Assembly (NCBI RefSeq): GCF_000183405.1
Contig: NC_014758.1
Location: 1,901,001 to 1,965,000, forward strand
Length of the DNA: 64,000 nucleotides
Direction: 5' to 3'
From: Calditerrivibrio nitroreducens DSM 19672
GTDB lineage: Bacteria; Chrysiogenota; Deferribacteres; Deferribacterales; Calditerrivibrionaceae
Shown: positions 34,232 through 42,720 of the stretch, in pieces
Numbering within the stretch: the stretch's first letter is position 1
Layout of the letters: each line of letters opens with the position of its first letter
Notes under the pieces: generated by a model
Database searches by the model: none
Seen by the model: only the letters and a program-made list of their open reading frames with translations
What the model was told of the DNA's origin: nothing
Translations under genes and position numbers: made by a program

Positions 34232-34248
34232 TGTGAATTTATTTCACA
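34232..34248. promoter_or_regulatory. Palindromic CRP/FNR-like operator candidate
   Basis: TGTGAA-TTTAT-TTCACA is a perfect inverted repeat resembling CRP-family sites, though the half-site spacing is one base longer than the E. coli CRP consensus. It sits in the 205-bp gap between the sfrA terminator and the Gly/Met-rich gene, whose expression it would most plausibly control. The rest of the gap shows nothing further. Confidence 0.4.
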
Positions 34249-34275
34249 AAATGAGAAAACAGGTTGTATAGTGAG

Positions 34276-34311
34276 AAAAAAGGAAAGGGGAAGTTGTTTA
34301 GACACTTCCCC
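34276..34311 (-). terminator. Terminator of the sfrBA operon
   Basis: On the minus strand, GGGGAAGT and ACTTCCCC (34287-34311) form an 8-bp GC-rich stem with a 9-nt loop, followed by TTTCCTTTTTT, 8 bp after the sfrA stop. A typical intrinsic terminator. Confidence 0.85.
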
Positions 34312-34318
34312 ACGTACT

Positions 34319-36532
34319 TTATCTATTTTTTGGAATGAGAACTATCCCTTTTGCAATATCAGTATTTATGCTGCAGCTACCATTAAAACAGGCATCCGGG
34401 CCAGAGATGATCGTATAAGATGGCTCAAAATAGTAATCCCTTTTACACTGTTCATCTTCACATTTTACAGCAGCAAAAGTAGTCATTACACCATTGTGGT
34501 ACTTGGAATTGACATATACCTCTTTAGTCCCTTTAGGGGCCTCCATGTATGAATAATTAGTAGAAATGATACTATACCTGGCATCAATTCTCATGCATCC
34601 ATCTATATCGGAAAACTTCACAGCAGGGATCCCATTTTTCCCAGAGATATACCTATCAAAAAATTCCCCACTGTCCAGGGGAAGCTTTTCTCCAAGCTGT
34701 TCTGAAAACATGCTAACAATTTCAATATCAGTAAGGGATGACCCTCTTCTGTTTAACACTGGTGTGGTTTTAATCAATCGACCATCAAGAGTAATATAGC
34801 TGTTTTCCACTTCAAGAGATGTGGTGGCTGGTATAAAATATTTTGCAAGTTTTGTAAAGCTATTTTCATAAATATCAATGGCTGTAATCTCCGACTTCCC
34901 AGCATACTTAAGGAATCTTTTGTAGTTACCAAAAGTGTTATATGGATAGAATCCTGCAGTCAGAATATATTTGACCTTGCCATCTTCAAGGTCTGTCAAA
35001 AACTTGTTTACCCCCTCCCTATTGACACCAAGTCCAGCTTTAAAAATGGCTGTAATATTAGTTTTATCACTCACATTTATGAAGCAATTGATCTTATCTA
35101 TCCCAATAAAATCTGCAAAAGAAAACACAGCATTTAACTGTGATTCTGATTGAATATATTCATTACCAACTATAATGGCCACCTTTTTGGCCTTTGTAAT
35201 ATAGCTTGCAACATCTATGGTAAGCTCGTCAGCACCTTTTTTGATCTTTTCAAAAACACCAGCAAAATCTCCATAGTCTGCAAGTATAGAAGCATCAGTA
35301 AAGAAATCATACTCATATTTCTTAAGACCTATCGTGACAAGTCTTGAGTTGTTCTGGATTACGGCGTTCATCACCCTCCATTTAATACCCAGAGCCTCCG
35401 TCGAAAGATCTGAGCCAATCACAAACACAAGATCTGATGATTTTATATCATCTATACTACCGTAGTTATCAAAGGTACCAAATTTCTTACTGTAAGCTTC
35501 GTAATAACCATTTTCTTCAAAATCCACATCAGAAAATATTCTACACCCAATCTTCTCCGAAAGGGATTTATATGCAAAAATTGCCTCAGTGGATAATCTA
35601 CTACCCACTAAAACAGCAACAGAATCTGTCCCATAATTATTTATTGAAGATTTTATTTTTGATACCGTATTATCCACAACATCTTTTAATGAAACCTCTT
35701 TAAATCCTCCATCATTCACCGATGGGAAAGATATTCTGGCAGGGTGATCGGGATGTTTGTATGAATATCTACCCAGAGCACAGATGAATGAATCCTTTGT
35801 GGATCTTGCCCTATATACCTCATCATCTTTTATATCGTATTCCACACCACAGCCCACAGGACACATTGTACAAACACTTTCCTTCTTCTCAAGATCCCAG
35901 CTTCTCACGCTATGTTTGTATGGCTTATCCAATAATGCCCCCACGGGACAATAATCAACACATAAACCACAAAAATCACAATTTAACGTGTCCCCTTTTG
36001 ATGGGACAATTAAATTGTTAAAACCTCTATTATCGATCTTTAATGCACTATTACCGGTAATTTCATGGCAAATTTTAACACATCTTTCACACAATACACA
36101 TAGATTTGCATCATGAATAATCATATTCCAGTCAAAGATAGGTTTATTCGGTTTTTGAGATTTGACAGATTCCTCTTTGATTCCAAAACTATAAGCTGTA
36201 TCCTGAAGCATGCATTCCCCGGCTTTATCACAAACAGGACAATCCAGCGGATGCTTTATGAGGATAAACTCCATCATTCTATTACGATGTTTTTTTACCT
36301 CATCAGTGTCTGTATATACCTTCATCCCATCCACAGCATAGGTAACACATGCAGCCATAGGCTTTGGATAACCTTCCACTTCCACAAGACACAACCTGCA
36401 GGCCCCTGTGGGAGTAATATGTTCAAGGTAGCACATAACAGGGATCTGGATATTATTTTTTCTTGCTATATCAAGGATTGTATCACCTTCTTCAAAATTA
36501 TAACTATTTCCATTAATTATTATCTCTGGCAT
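34319..36532 (-). CDS. sfrA: SfrA-type NAD(P)H oxidoreductase Fe-S/molybdopterin-fold subunit (NuoG-like)
   Basis: 737 aa. N-terminal [2Fe-2S] ferredoxin fold (C34, C45, C48, C62), the NuoG His-ligated cluster motif H94...C98-x2-C101-x5-C107, two [4Fe-4S] sets (C145/148/151/155; C185/188/191/195), then a further cluster CTMCPVGCG (C221-x2-C224-x3-C228...C251) leading a molybdopterin-oxidoreductase-like domain to the end. This is the organisation of complex I subunit G and of SfrA, the alpha subunit of the Geobacter cytoplasmic NADPH-dependent Fe(III) reductase. The SfrB-like partner immediately upstream makes SfrA the best name. Electron acceptor in vivo unknown. Confidence 0.75.
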   Translation of the reverse strand: MPEIIINGNSYNFEEGDTILDIARKNNIQIPVMCYLEHITPTGACRLCLVEVEGYPKPMAACVTYAVDGMKVYTDTDEVKKHRNRMMEFILIKHPLDCPVCDKAGECMLQDTAYSFGIKEESVKSQKPNKPIFDWNMIIHDANLCVLCERCVKICHEITGNSALKIDNRGFNNLIVPSKGDTLNCDFCGLCVDYCPVGALLDKPYKHSVRSWDLEKKESVCTMCPVGCGVEYDIKDDEVYRARSTKDSFICALGRYSYKHPDHPARISFPSVNDGGFKEVSLKDVVDNTVSKIKSSINNYGTDSVAVLVGSRLSTEAIFAYKSLSEKIGCRIFSDVDFEENGYYEAYSKKFGTFDNYGSIDDIKSSDLVFVIGSDLSTEALGIKWRVMNAVIQNNSRLVTIGLKKYEYDFFTDASILADYGDFAGVFEKIKKGADELTIDVASYITKAKKVAIIVGNEYIQSESQLNAVFSFADFIGIDKINCFINVSDKTNITAIFKAGLGVNREGVNKFLTDLEDGKVKYILTAGFYPYNTFGNYKRFLKYAGKSEITAIDIYENSFTKLAKYFIPATTSLEVENSYITLDGRLIKTTPVLNRRGSSLTDIEIVSMFSEQLGEKLPLDSGEFFDRYISGKNGIPAVKFSDIDGCMRIDARYSIISTNYSYMEAPKGTKEVYVNSKYHNGVMTTFAAVKCEDEQCKRDYYFEPSYTIISGPDACFNGSCSINTDIAKGIVLIPKNR

Positions 36533-36551
36533 AGCGACCTCTTAAAAATTT

Positions 36552-38492
36552 TTATTCTCCAATAGTTACCATTGCCATTCTCATACACCTCAGGCATCTG
36601 GTGGCTTCCAGATATGCCTGTTTTTCAGTATAAGGTTTTTCTATCTCTTCAAAATTTTTGATCCTGTACTGTGCATCAAGCTTTTCCTGATGAACCCTAT
36701 GTATAGTCGGCGTCTCACAAACTTTTTCAGTTTTGTCAAAAACCTTATTTTTATACAATGTTAATTGTAGCTTTTCTTCATCTGTAAGATAAACATCCCC
36801 TTCCATCAGATATCTATCCATCATAATGGCTGCCCATCTACCAGCTCCAATAGCCTTTACAACGGTATTTGGCCCCCACTCACAGTCACCTGCCGAAAAG
36901 ATACCCGGGACATCTGTCATGTATAGATCTTCCTTTACGCTTATGGTATTCCACTTTGTAACTTTGATTCCATCAGATTCCTTCAAGAAACTAAGATCAG
37001 GGTATTGCCCAATCGCAGGTATGATAGTATCGCATTCTATTACAAAGTTCGATCCTGGAACTGGCTCAGGCTTCCTTCTACCTGACTCATCCGGCTCCCC
37101 AAGCTGCATCCTTACACACTCCATACCCACTACTTTTCCATCTTTGGCAATGATTTTAACAGGGTTTATAAGGAAATGAAATTTTACTCCTTCCTCCTCC
37201 GCATCTGCCACCTCGTAATCCTCTGCTGGCATTTCAGCCCTTGATCTCCTGTACACAAGGTTCACATCTGTACAACCCAATCTAATGGCAGTCCTTACAC
37301 AGTCTATGGCGGTATTACCTCCACCAACAACAACAACACGATTGCCTATTTTAACAGGTTTTTTAAGAGAAAAGTCCTGCAGAAAGTCAATACCACTGGT
37401 CATGACCCCTTCATATCCGGCATCTTCACCTTCTACACCCATCTCTCTACTTTTAAAAGCACCGATTGCAATCAAAACAGCATCATACTCTTTTTTTAGA
37501 TCATCAAGGAATATATCTCTACCGAGCTTTGTATTATATTGGATTTCCACCCCAAGAGACTGTATAATCTCCACTTCCCTTCTCAAAAGCTCCCGTGGTT
37601 GTCTGTAATCGGGGATACCCACCGCAACCATCCCACCAGGTTCCGGAAGCATTTCAAATATCTTAACGGTATGTCCCAATTGGGCAAGATAATAAGCAGC
37701 AGTAAGTCCTGCAGGACCTGCCCCAACAATACAAATCTTTTTATCAGTTTTATCTCTGTATATAGGTATCTGAGGCTTTTTATGGTGATAATATTCGTAA
37801 TCCCATGGAGTTCTCTTTAGTACCATTATATTTACAGGATCGTCCACCAACCCTCTTCTACAGTTTTTTTCACAAGGATGGGGACAAACCCGACCACAAA
37901 CACCAGGAAGAGGCATAGTTTCTCTGATTATAGATAGCGCTTCATCAAATCTATAATCCTTTATGGCCTCGATAAACTCAGGAATCTTCACATTCGCCGG
38001 ACATCCAGCTGTACAGGGTGCTGTTAGATGTCTAACATATCTATATTGTTTACTTACATTTAAGCCAATCTCATCGCTGAAATGTTCGATAAATTTTATA
38101 ACAGGAATCACAGCAGTGGGTGCCACGGTGCATTTTGCAGACTTATTTATGGATACACAGAGATCCTTAATAAGATCAAGAGGTGCTGCATTCGACTTAT
38201 CTTCCCTGAGCTTCATCAATTCCTCAGCAATAATCCTCGTCCCCGTTCGCCCAGGAAAACATCTGCCGCAACATCCATAGCTGCTAATTTCAAACATATA
38301 ATCCGCAAGCGTTTTTAAAATATCGGCTTCTTTATCAAAAACAAGAAAACCATCCCAGTTTACAAACGCTTTAAGAGGCTTACCATTGAATTTGTCATCA
38401 ATCTTGATGGGACTTTCCGTCCATTCTTCAGTCGCTTTACCTCTGTTATCTATTACTTTGTCCTTCCATACACCAAAGTACACTTTTGCCAT
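36552..38492 (-). CDS. sfrB: SfrB-type FAD-dependent NAD(P)H oxidoreductase subunit (GltD-like with NuoF-like N-terminus)
   Basis: 646 aa. The N-terminal 130 residues look like the Fe-S end of NuoF (SSYGCCGRCFPGRTGT), but the third cluster cysteine of the C-x2-C-x2-C pattern is Gly81; C74, C75, C78 and C121 remain. A GltD/NfnB-like region follows: C160, C164 and C199-x3-C203-x3-C207-x3-C211 for low-potential clusters, FAD loop GAGPAG (257-262) and NAD(P) loop GGGNTA (390-395). This order is that of SfrB, the beta subunit of the NADPH oxidoreductase of Geobacter. First gene of the sfrBA operon, 19 bp before sfrA. Confidence 0.78.
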   Translation of the reverse strand: MAKVYFGVWKDKVIDNRGKATEEWTESPIKIDDKFNGKPLKAFVNWDGFLVFDKEADILKTLADYMFEISSYGCCGRCFPGRTGTRIIAEELMKLREDKSNAAPLDLIKDLCVSINKSAKCTVAPTAVIPVIKFIEHFSDEIGLNVSKQYRYVRHLTAPCTAGCPANVKIPEFIEAIKDYRFDEALSIIRETMPLPGVCGRVCPHPCEKNCRRGLVDDPVNIMVLKRTPWDYEYYHHKKPQIPIYRDKTDKKICIVGAGPAGLTAAYYLAQLGHTVKIFEMLPEPGGMVAVGIPDYRQPRELLRREVEIIQSLGVEIQYNTKLGRDIFLDDLKKEYDAVLIAIGAFKSREMGVEGEDAGYEGVMTSGIDFLQDFSLKKPVKIGNRVVVVGGGNTAIDCVRTAIRLGCTDVNLVYRRSRAEMPAEDYEVADAEEEGVKFHFLINPVKIIAKDGKVVGMECVRMQLGEPDESGRRKPEPVPGSNFVIECDTIIPAIGQYPDLSFLKESDGIKVTKWNTISVKEDLYMTDVPGIFSAGDCEWGPNTVVKAIGAGRWAAIMMDRYLMEGDVYLTDEEKLQLTLYKNKVFDKTEKVCETPTIHRVHQEKLDAQYRIKNFEEIEKPYTEKQAYLEATRCLRCMRMAMVTIGE

Positions 38493-38529
38493 ACATATAA
38501 CCCCATAAAAATTTTTCCTAACGTTTTCG

Positions 38530-38542
38530 GTATACTGTATAC
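38530..38542. promoter_or_regulatory. Palindromic operator candidate upstream of sfrB
   Basis: GTATAC-T-GTATAC, a perfect inverted repeat flanked as ATTGTATAC on one side, resembles GntR-family operators. It lies 38 bp before the sfrB start and in the 315-bp divergent gap shared with napM. Elsewhere the gap is AT-rich: three ATAACGTT/AACGTT-like words (38520s, 38574, 38630) and repeated TTTACAAAA tracts (about 38722-38745), whose role I cannot assign; a TATAAA at 38786-38791 is a candidate napM -10. Confidence 0.4.
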
Positions 38543-38807
38543 AATTTTTATTAGCATAAAAATATAACGTTGTCTACATATTTGTTTACAAAAAAGATAC
38601 ATTGCTCTATTTAAACCTATAACGTTAATATTATTAAATATCTTTTAAGTACACCGATGAAAAAATAGATCCCTTCACGTCCACTAGAATATGGAAAAAC
38701 TCCAGCGAATAAATAGTCTTTACAAAATTTACAAAATATTTGCAACTTTTAATACATCATTACAAATTTTCTCTTATTATTAAGGTATAAAAAGTATGGA
38801 GGTGTGT

Positions 38808-39179
38808 ATGAAATTTAGTAAGTACCTATTTTTATTTTTGATAGTTTTGGTTCTGGCTGCACCAGTATTTAGTAAAACGGTCAAAACTGCACCAAAAAAG
38901 AGTGTACACCCTGTTCCTATGGAAGATGGGAATTGTTTAAGTTGCCATGAGGGATCAAAACAGTATGAGCAGTGGCAGAGCAGTGCCCATGGGCTAATTT
39001 TGGTAAAATGTGAAGTTTGTCATGGCGAAGAGAAAGCGTTCCAAAAAACCCCTTCCGATAAAGTTTGCAGGGGATGCCACGCAGACCAGGCAGCAACAAT
39101 GCCTGCAGGTAAAACATGTGTAACATGCCATCCTGCACATACTTTTAATGTTCACAAATCTGTTAATTACAATAAGTAG
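38808..39179 (+). CDS. napM: NapM, tetrahaem periplasmic cytochrome c
   Basis: 123 aa from the ATG at 38808, preceded at 6 bp by GGAGG; the upstream ATG at 38796 would overlap this site. Signal peptide MKFSKYLFLFLIVLVLAAPVFS, then four CXXCH haem motifs: CLSCH, CEVCH, CRGCH and CVTCH. A small tetrahaem cytochrome directly before napA corresponds to NapM of the Desulfovibrio desulfuricans nap cluster, where it substitutes for NapB/NapC in passing electrons to NapA. First gene of napMADGH. Confidence 0.85.
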   Translation: MKFSKYLFLFLIVLVLAAPVFSKTVKTAPKKSVHPVPMEDGNCLSCHEGSKQYEQWQSSAHGLILVKCEVCHGEEKAFQKTPSDKVCRGCHADQAATMPAGKTCVTCHPAHTFNVHKSVNYNK

Positions 39180-39194
39180 TCTGGAGGTTGATAT

Positions 39195-41582
39195 ATGTTA
39201 TCAAGAAGAGATTTTATAAAATTAAGTGCTGCAGTAGCCACCGCAGCGGCGGCTGGTATAAATCTCTCATCAAAGGCGGAGGCAAAAGATGCCGATGTTG
39301 ACAGATGGGTGAAGGGGACATGTAGATTTTGTGGGACTGGTTGCGGTGTTTACGTAGGTGTAAAAAATGATAAGGTGGTTGCCATTAAAGGAAATCCCGA
39401 AGCTAAAACGAATTTTGGATTTTTATGTGTAAAAGGTTTCTTGGCTTATAAGGTAATGTATCACCCTGACAGATTAAAATATCCGATGATAAGGCAATCT
39501 GATGGTAAGTTTAAAAGAGTCAGTTGGGATGAAGCATTAAATTATGTTACAGAGAAGTTTAAATATTTTCATCAAAAATATGGTAAAGATTCTGTCGCAT
39601 ATTATGGTTCTGGACAGGCCCTCACAGAGGAGACATATACCTTCAATAAGCTCTGGAAAGCTGGATTCCGCAGCAATATGGTGGAGGGTAACCCAAGGCT
39701 CTGCATGGCAAGTGCCGTTGCTGGATATATAACTACGTATGGTTCTGATGAACCTATTGGTAGCTATTCCGATATCGAACATGCAAAATGCTTCTTTATA
39801 GTTGGATCCAATACAAGTGAGGCCCACCCGATAATCTTCAGAAGGATTATGAGAAGAAAGATGTCAAATCCCGATGTAAAAGTTATTGTATGTGAACCAA
39901 GAAAAACAAATACATCAAAAATAGCTGACCTGTGGCTACCAGTTGACCCTGGTACAGACCTGGCTGTATTTCACTGTATAGCTCGGGAGATTATTAAAAA
40001 TGGATGGCATGACAAGCAATTTATAGATGAACATACAAGAATCACAGATGGTGAAAAGGTGTATGATTTCAACCACTACGTACAGTTCCTTGAGCAGTTT
40101 ACCCCTGAAGCGGTGGAAAAGATCACAAGATGTCCAGCAGAAAATATCAAAAAAGCTGCTGAGTGGTTTGCAAAACATGGACCCACAATGTCCCTCTGGT
40201 GTATGGGATTAAACCAAAGAACCAGAGGTGTATGGGCAAATAACCTTGTGCATAACCTTCATCTAATTACAGGCCAGATAGGATATCCTGGTGCAGAGCC
40301 TTTCTCCCTCACAGGTCAACCCAATGCTTGTGGTGGAGTAAGGGAGACTGGAGCTCTTTGTCATCTACTGCCAGGCACAAAACCTGTGGCTGATCCTAAA
40401 TGGAGAGCCCATTGTGAAAAAGAGTGGGGGGTACCCGAAGGGACAATTGATCCTAAACCAGGATTTCATACAGTAAAAATGTTTGAAAGTTTGGGTGCTG
40501 AAAATGACACCACAAAACCTATAAAAGCAATGCTTGTATGCACCACAAACCCAGCCCAATCTCTTCCAAACGCTCATAAGTATATCAAAAATATGAAAGA
40601 TGCTTTTCTTGTGGTCTTAGATATATTCCCCACCAGGACAACACAGCTTGCCGATGTAATACTTCCTGCTGCATTTATTTATGAAAAAGGTGGAGTATTC
40701 GGATGTTCTGAGAGGAGAAGTCAACACACAGATAAAGCTGTCAATCCTCCAGGAGAAGCAAAACCAGATATCTGGATAGCTGCACAGATAGCAAAAAGGA
40801 TGGGGCTTGAAAAACTGATCCCATGGAACATGGACGATCCTCAGAAAGCAAATGCTCTTGCATGGGCTGATTATACCAGAGTCACAAAAGATACAGACCA
40901 TTCATTTGCTGGAGTAAGTTATGATAGATTAAAAAATGAGAAAGCAGGTGTACAATGGCCCTGTCCGTATCCTGATCACCCCGGAACAGTAAGAAGATAC
41001 GTAAGAGGGTTAGATCCAATGTTTGAACATAAAGGTTTCTTAGAAAAGTTTGGCAAAGTGATTCCTGCTGATAAAAAGATCTACTTCTATATGGATGCAA
41101 AAAATGAAGGTAGAGCAAATATCTTTTTAAGGCCATACAAACCTGCTGCAGAAAACCCAGACCAGGAGTATCCATTCTTCCTGACAACCGGAAGGGTTAT
41201 TGAACACTGGCACACAAGCACCATGACTATGAGGATACCTGAGATTTCAAGAGCTCAACCGTACTCCTTTGTGGAAATACACCCAGAAGATGCAAAAAAA
41301 TATGGTATTACCAATGGTGATATGGTGGAAGTTGCAAGTAGAAGAGGTAAGGTAGTCCTTCCAGCTGTAATTACTCAGAAGTCCCTTCCAGGTATACTAT
41401 TTATTCCTATGCATGACCAACATATAGACAGAATGATAAACTTCGTATGTAATGATGCAGTTGACCCTGGATCCTTCGAGCCTGAATATAAAGTGGCTGC
41501 TGTAAAAATAAGAAAAGTATCAGGACCGGTGAAGCTTAAAGATAAGTATATTATTTCAGATGTAAATGAAAAATTTGTATAA
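39195..41582 (+). CDS. napA: NapA, periplasmic nitrate reductase catalytic subunit
   Basis: 795 aa. Twin-arginine signal (SRRDFIKLSAAVATAAAAG, residues 3-21) for folded export. [4Fe-4S] ligands C43, C46, C50 (CRFCGTGC) and C78. The molybdenum-ligand Cys is C170 in GNPRLCMASAV, a Nap-type Cys rather than the Asp or SeCys of Nar/Fdh. The bis-MGD-binding domains run to the end (GQPNACGGVRETGALCHLLPG, TTGRVIEHWHTSTMT). It reduces nitrate to nitrite in the periplasm. A hairpin follows 12 bp after its stop; napD starts 65 bp downstream. The formate dehydrogenase alternative is disfavoured by C170 and the gene set. Confidence 0.95.
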   Translation: MLSRRDFIKLSAAVATAAAAGINLSSKAEAKDADVDRWVKGTCRFCGTGCGVYVGVKNDKVVAIKGNPEAKTNFGFLCVKGFLAYKVMYHPDRLKYPMIRQSDGKFKRVSWDEALNYVTEKFKYFHQKYGKDSVAYYGSGQALTEETYTFNKLWKAGFRSNMVEGNPRLCMASAVAGYITTYGSDEPIGSYSDIEHAKCFFIVGSNTSEAHPIIFRRIMRRKMSNPDVKVIVCEPRKTNTSKIADLWLPVDPGTDLAVFHCIAREIIKNGWHDKQFIDEHTRITDGEKVYDFNHYVQFLEQFTPEAVEKITRCPAENIKKAAEWFAKHGPTMSLWCMGLNQRTRGVWANNLVHNLHLITGQIGYPGAEPFSLTGQPNACGGVRETGALCHLLPGTKPVADPKWRAHCEKEWGVPEGTIDPKPGFHTVKMFESLGAENDTTKPIKAMLVCTTNPAQSLPNAHKYIKNMKDAFLVVLDIFPTRTTQLADVILPAAFIYEKGGVFGCSERRSQHTDKAVNPPGEAKPDIWIAAQIAKRMGLEKLIPWNMDDPQKANALAWADYTRVTKDTDHSFAGVSYDRLKNEKAGVQWPCPYPDHPGTVRRYVRGLDPMFEHKGFLEKFGKVIPADKKIYFYMDAKNEGRANIFLRPYKPAAENPDQEYPFFLTTGRVIEHWHTSTMTMRIPEISRAQPYSFVEIHPEDAKKYGITNGDMVEVASRRGKVVLPAVITQKSLPGILFIPMHDQHIDRMINFVCNDAVDPGSFEPEYKVAAVKIRKVSGPVKLKDKYIISDVNEKFV

Positions 41583-41594
41583 TTGCATCACAGG

Positions 41595-41619
41595 TAAGGG
41601 TGGGGATACCCTACCCTTA
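41595..41619 (+). promoter_or_regulatory. Intercistronic hairpin between napA and napD
   Basis: TAAGGGT (41595-41601) pairs with ACCCTTA (41613-41619), with extra GG/CC pairing inside. No U-run follows immediately (TCTTTATAAACG), so it looks more like an mRNA-stabilising or attenuating structure than a full terminator, and would let NapA be made in excess of the maturation genes. Confidence 0.5.
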
Positions 41620-41647
41620 TCTTTATAAACGTTGTGGAGGAAAAAGT

Positions 41648-41980
41648 ATGATTTTAGTTGGAAGTATTGTGGCATGTTTGAAAGATACCACCCATTCTGT
41701 AGCTGATGTTCTAAAAGACTATCCCAACATAGATATCCATGCAATCGATGAGAAGAAAAGCAATATAGTGATAACCATAGAAGAGGAATCCGACTCCAAA
41801 CTTGAGGAATTATGTAAAAAATTACAGGAACATCCTTGTATAATACAAATTTCCCATCACTATTTCAACTTTGAAGAAGAGGTGGATAAAATTGATAAAG
41901 GGATCCCCACAGACTTAAGTCTAAGAGGTTTTTCAAAAAGTGAACAGCGGAAAGAGAGGGATAAATTAAGTGAGTATTAA
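41648..41980 (+). CDS. napD: NapD, chaperone for NapA maturation
   Basis: 110 aa starting MILVGSIVACLKDTTHSVADVL with a GGAGG site 7-8 bp upstream (41636-41640); the upstream ATG at 41600 would lie within the napA-napD hairpin region and add an unlike sequence. The ferredoxin-like fold with an N-terminal SIVA strand and a YFNFEEE C-terminal strand matches NapD, which binds the NapA Tat signal peptide and proofreads cofactor insertion. The tail is unusually long and basic (DLSLRGFSKSEQRKERD). Overlaps napG by 11 bp. Confidence 0.85.
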   Translation: MILVGSIVACLKDTTHSVADVLKDYPNIDIHAIDEKKSNIVITIEEESDSKLEELCKKLQEHPCIIQISHHYFNFEEEVDKIDKGIPTDLSLRGFSKSEQRKERDKLSEY

Positions 41981-42719
41981 AAAATTTCTTCAGGACTTTT
42001 TAAACAAAAATCCATTTAAAGGTTTTTATCAGGTCGATAGACTTCGTCCTCCTGGAGCTGTTGAGGAAAAAAAGTTTATGGAACTCTGCATCAGGTGTGC
42101 GAGGTGTATCGAAGTCTGCCCCTACGATTCGATAAAAAGAGCTGATCTATTCGAAAAGATGCAGATCGGCACCCCTTATATTTTTGCCAGAGATAGGGCA
42201 TGTTATCTTTGTATGAAATGCCCCTCGGTATGTCCCACCGGTGCACTGGATAATAATCTTGTGGATGCAGAAAAGGTAAAAATGGGGATTGCCCATATAG
42301 ATCAGAACAGGTGTCTTAATTACCTCTATGTTAAAGAGGAGGAAGGTTTAATCGATACTGGAAAAGCCCAAATATGCTCCACATGCTATAATGTTTGTCC
42401 TTTACAGGACAAAGCCATTATAATGGAAAAATATATTCTGCCTGTAATTACTGAAAAATGTGTCGGTTGCGGCATATGTGTGGAAAAATGCCCCACTGAA
42501 CCAAAATCTGTATATATAGTCCCCAATGGGATGGGAAACAAAGATACCGCAGGATTCTATTATCAGCGTTCTAAGATGAGTTTTAAAAAATCTGAAGAGA
42601 TTACAGATGACTATCTAAAAGGGGATAAGCTCCTTCAGAAGAAACAAAATATCCAGGGGGAAGATAAACCAAAATTCAAAAACAACTTTAAAGTTCAGGA
42701 AAAGATCGAAGGATGGTAA
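41970..42719 (+). CDS. napG: NapG-type tetra-[4Fe-4S] ferredoxin subunit
   Basis: 249 aa from a GTG at 41970; an in-frame TAA directly precedes it (41967-41969), so no longer N-terminus is possible. Four cysteine clusters: CIRCARCIEVCP (about 37), CYLCMKCPSVCP (about 74), CSTCYNVCP (about 130) and CVGCGICVEKCP (about 160). NapG normally works with NapH as quinol dehydrogenase. Unlike canonical NapG there is no twin-arginine signal: the protein begins MSIKKFLQDFLNKNPFKGFYQ. Whether it is exported as a hitchhiker or works on the cytoplasmic face is open. Highly basic/acidic C-terminal tail from about 210. One bp from napH. Confidence 0.88.
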   Translation: MSIKKFLQDFLNKNPFKGFYQVDRLRPPGAVEEKKFMELCIRCARCIEVCPYDSIKRADLFEKMQIGTPYIFARDRACYLCMKCPSVCPTGALDNNLVDAEKVKMGIAHIDQNRCLNYLYVKEEEGLIDTGKAQICSTCYNVCPLQDKAIIMEKYILPVITEKCVGCGICVEKCPTEPKSVYIVPNGMGNKDTAGFYYQRSKMSFKKSEEITDDYLKGDKLLQKKQNIQGEDKPKFKNNFKVQEKIEGW

Positions 42720-42720
42720 A

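Noticed and set aside
34223-34552. 109-aa plus-strand ORF at the sfrA 3' end
   Set aside because: Runs through the sfrA terminator hairpin and into sfrA coding sequence antisense; composition is not protein-like.
39537-41187. Several minus-strand ORFs (70-101 aa) within napA
   Set aside because: All are antisense shadows of napA; nothing suggests translation.
39195-41582. Formate dehydrogenase identity for the molybdoprotein
   Set aside because: C170 in NPRLCMASAV plus NapM, NapD, NapG and NapH neighbours point to nitrate reductase; Fdh would carry U/C with His-Arg context and different partners.
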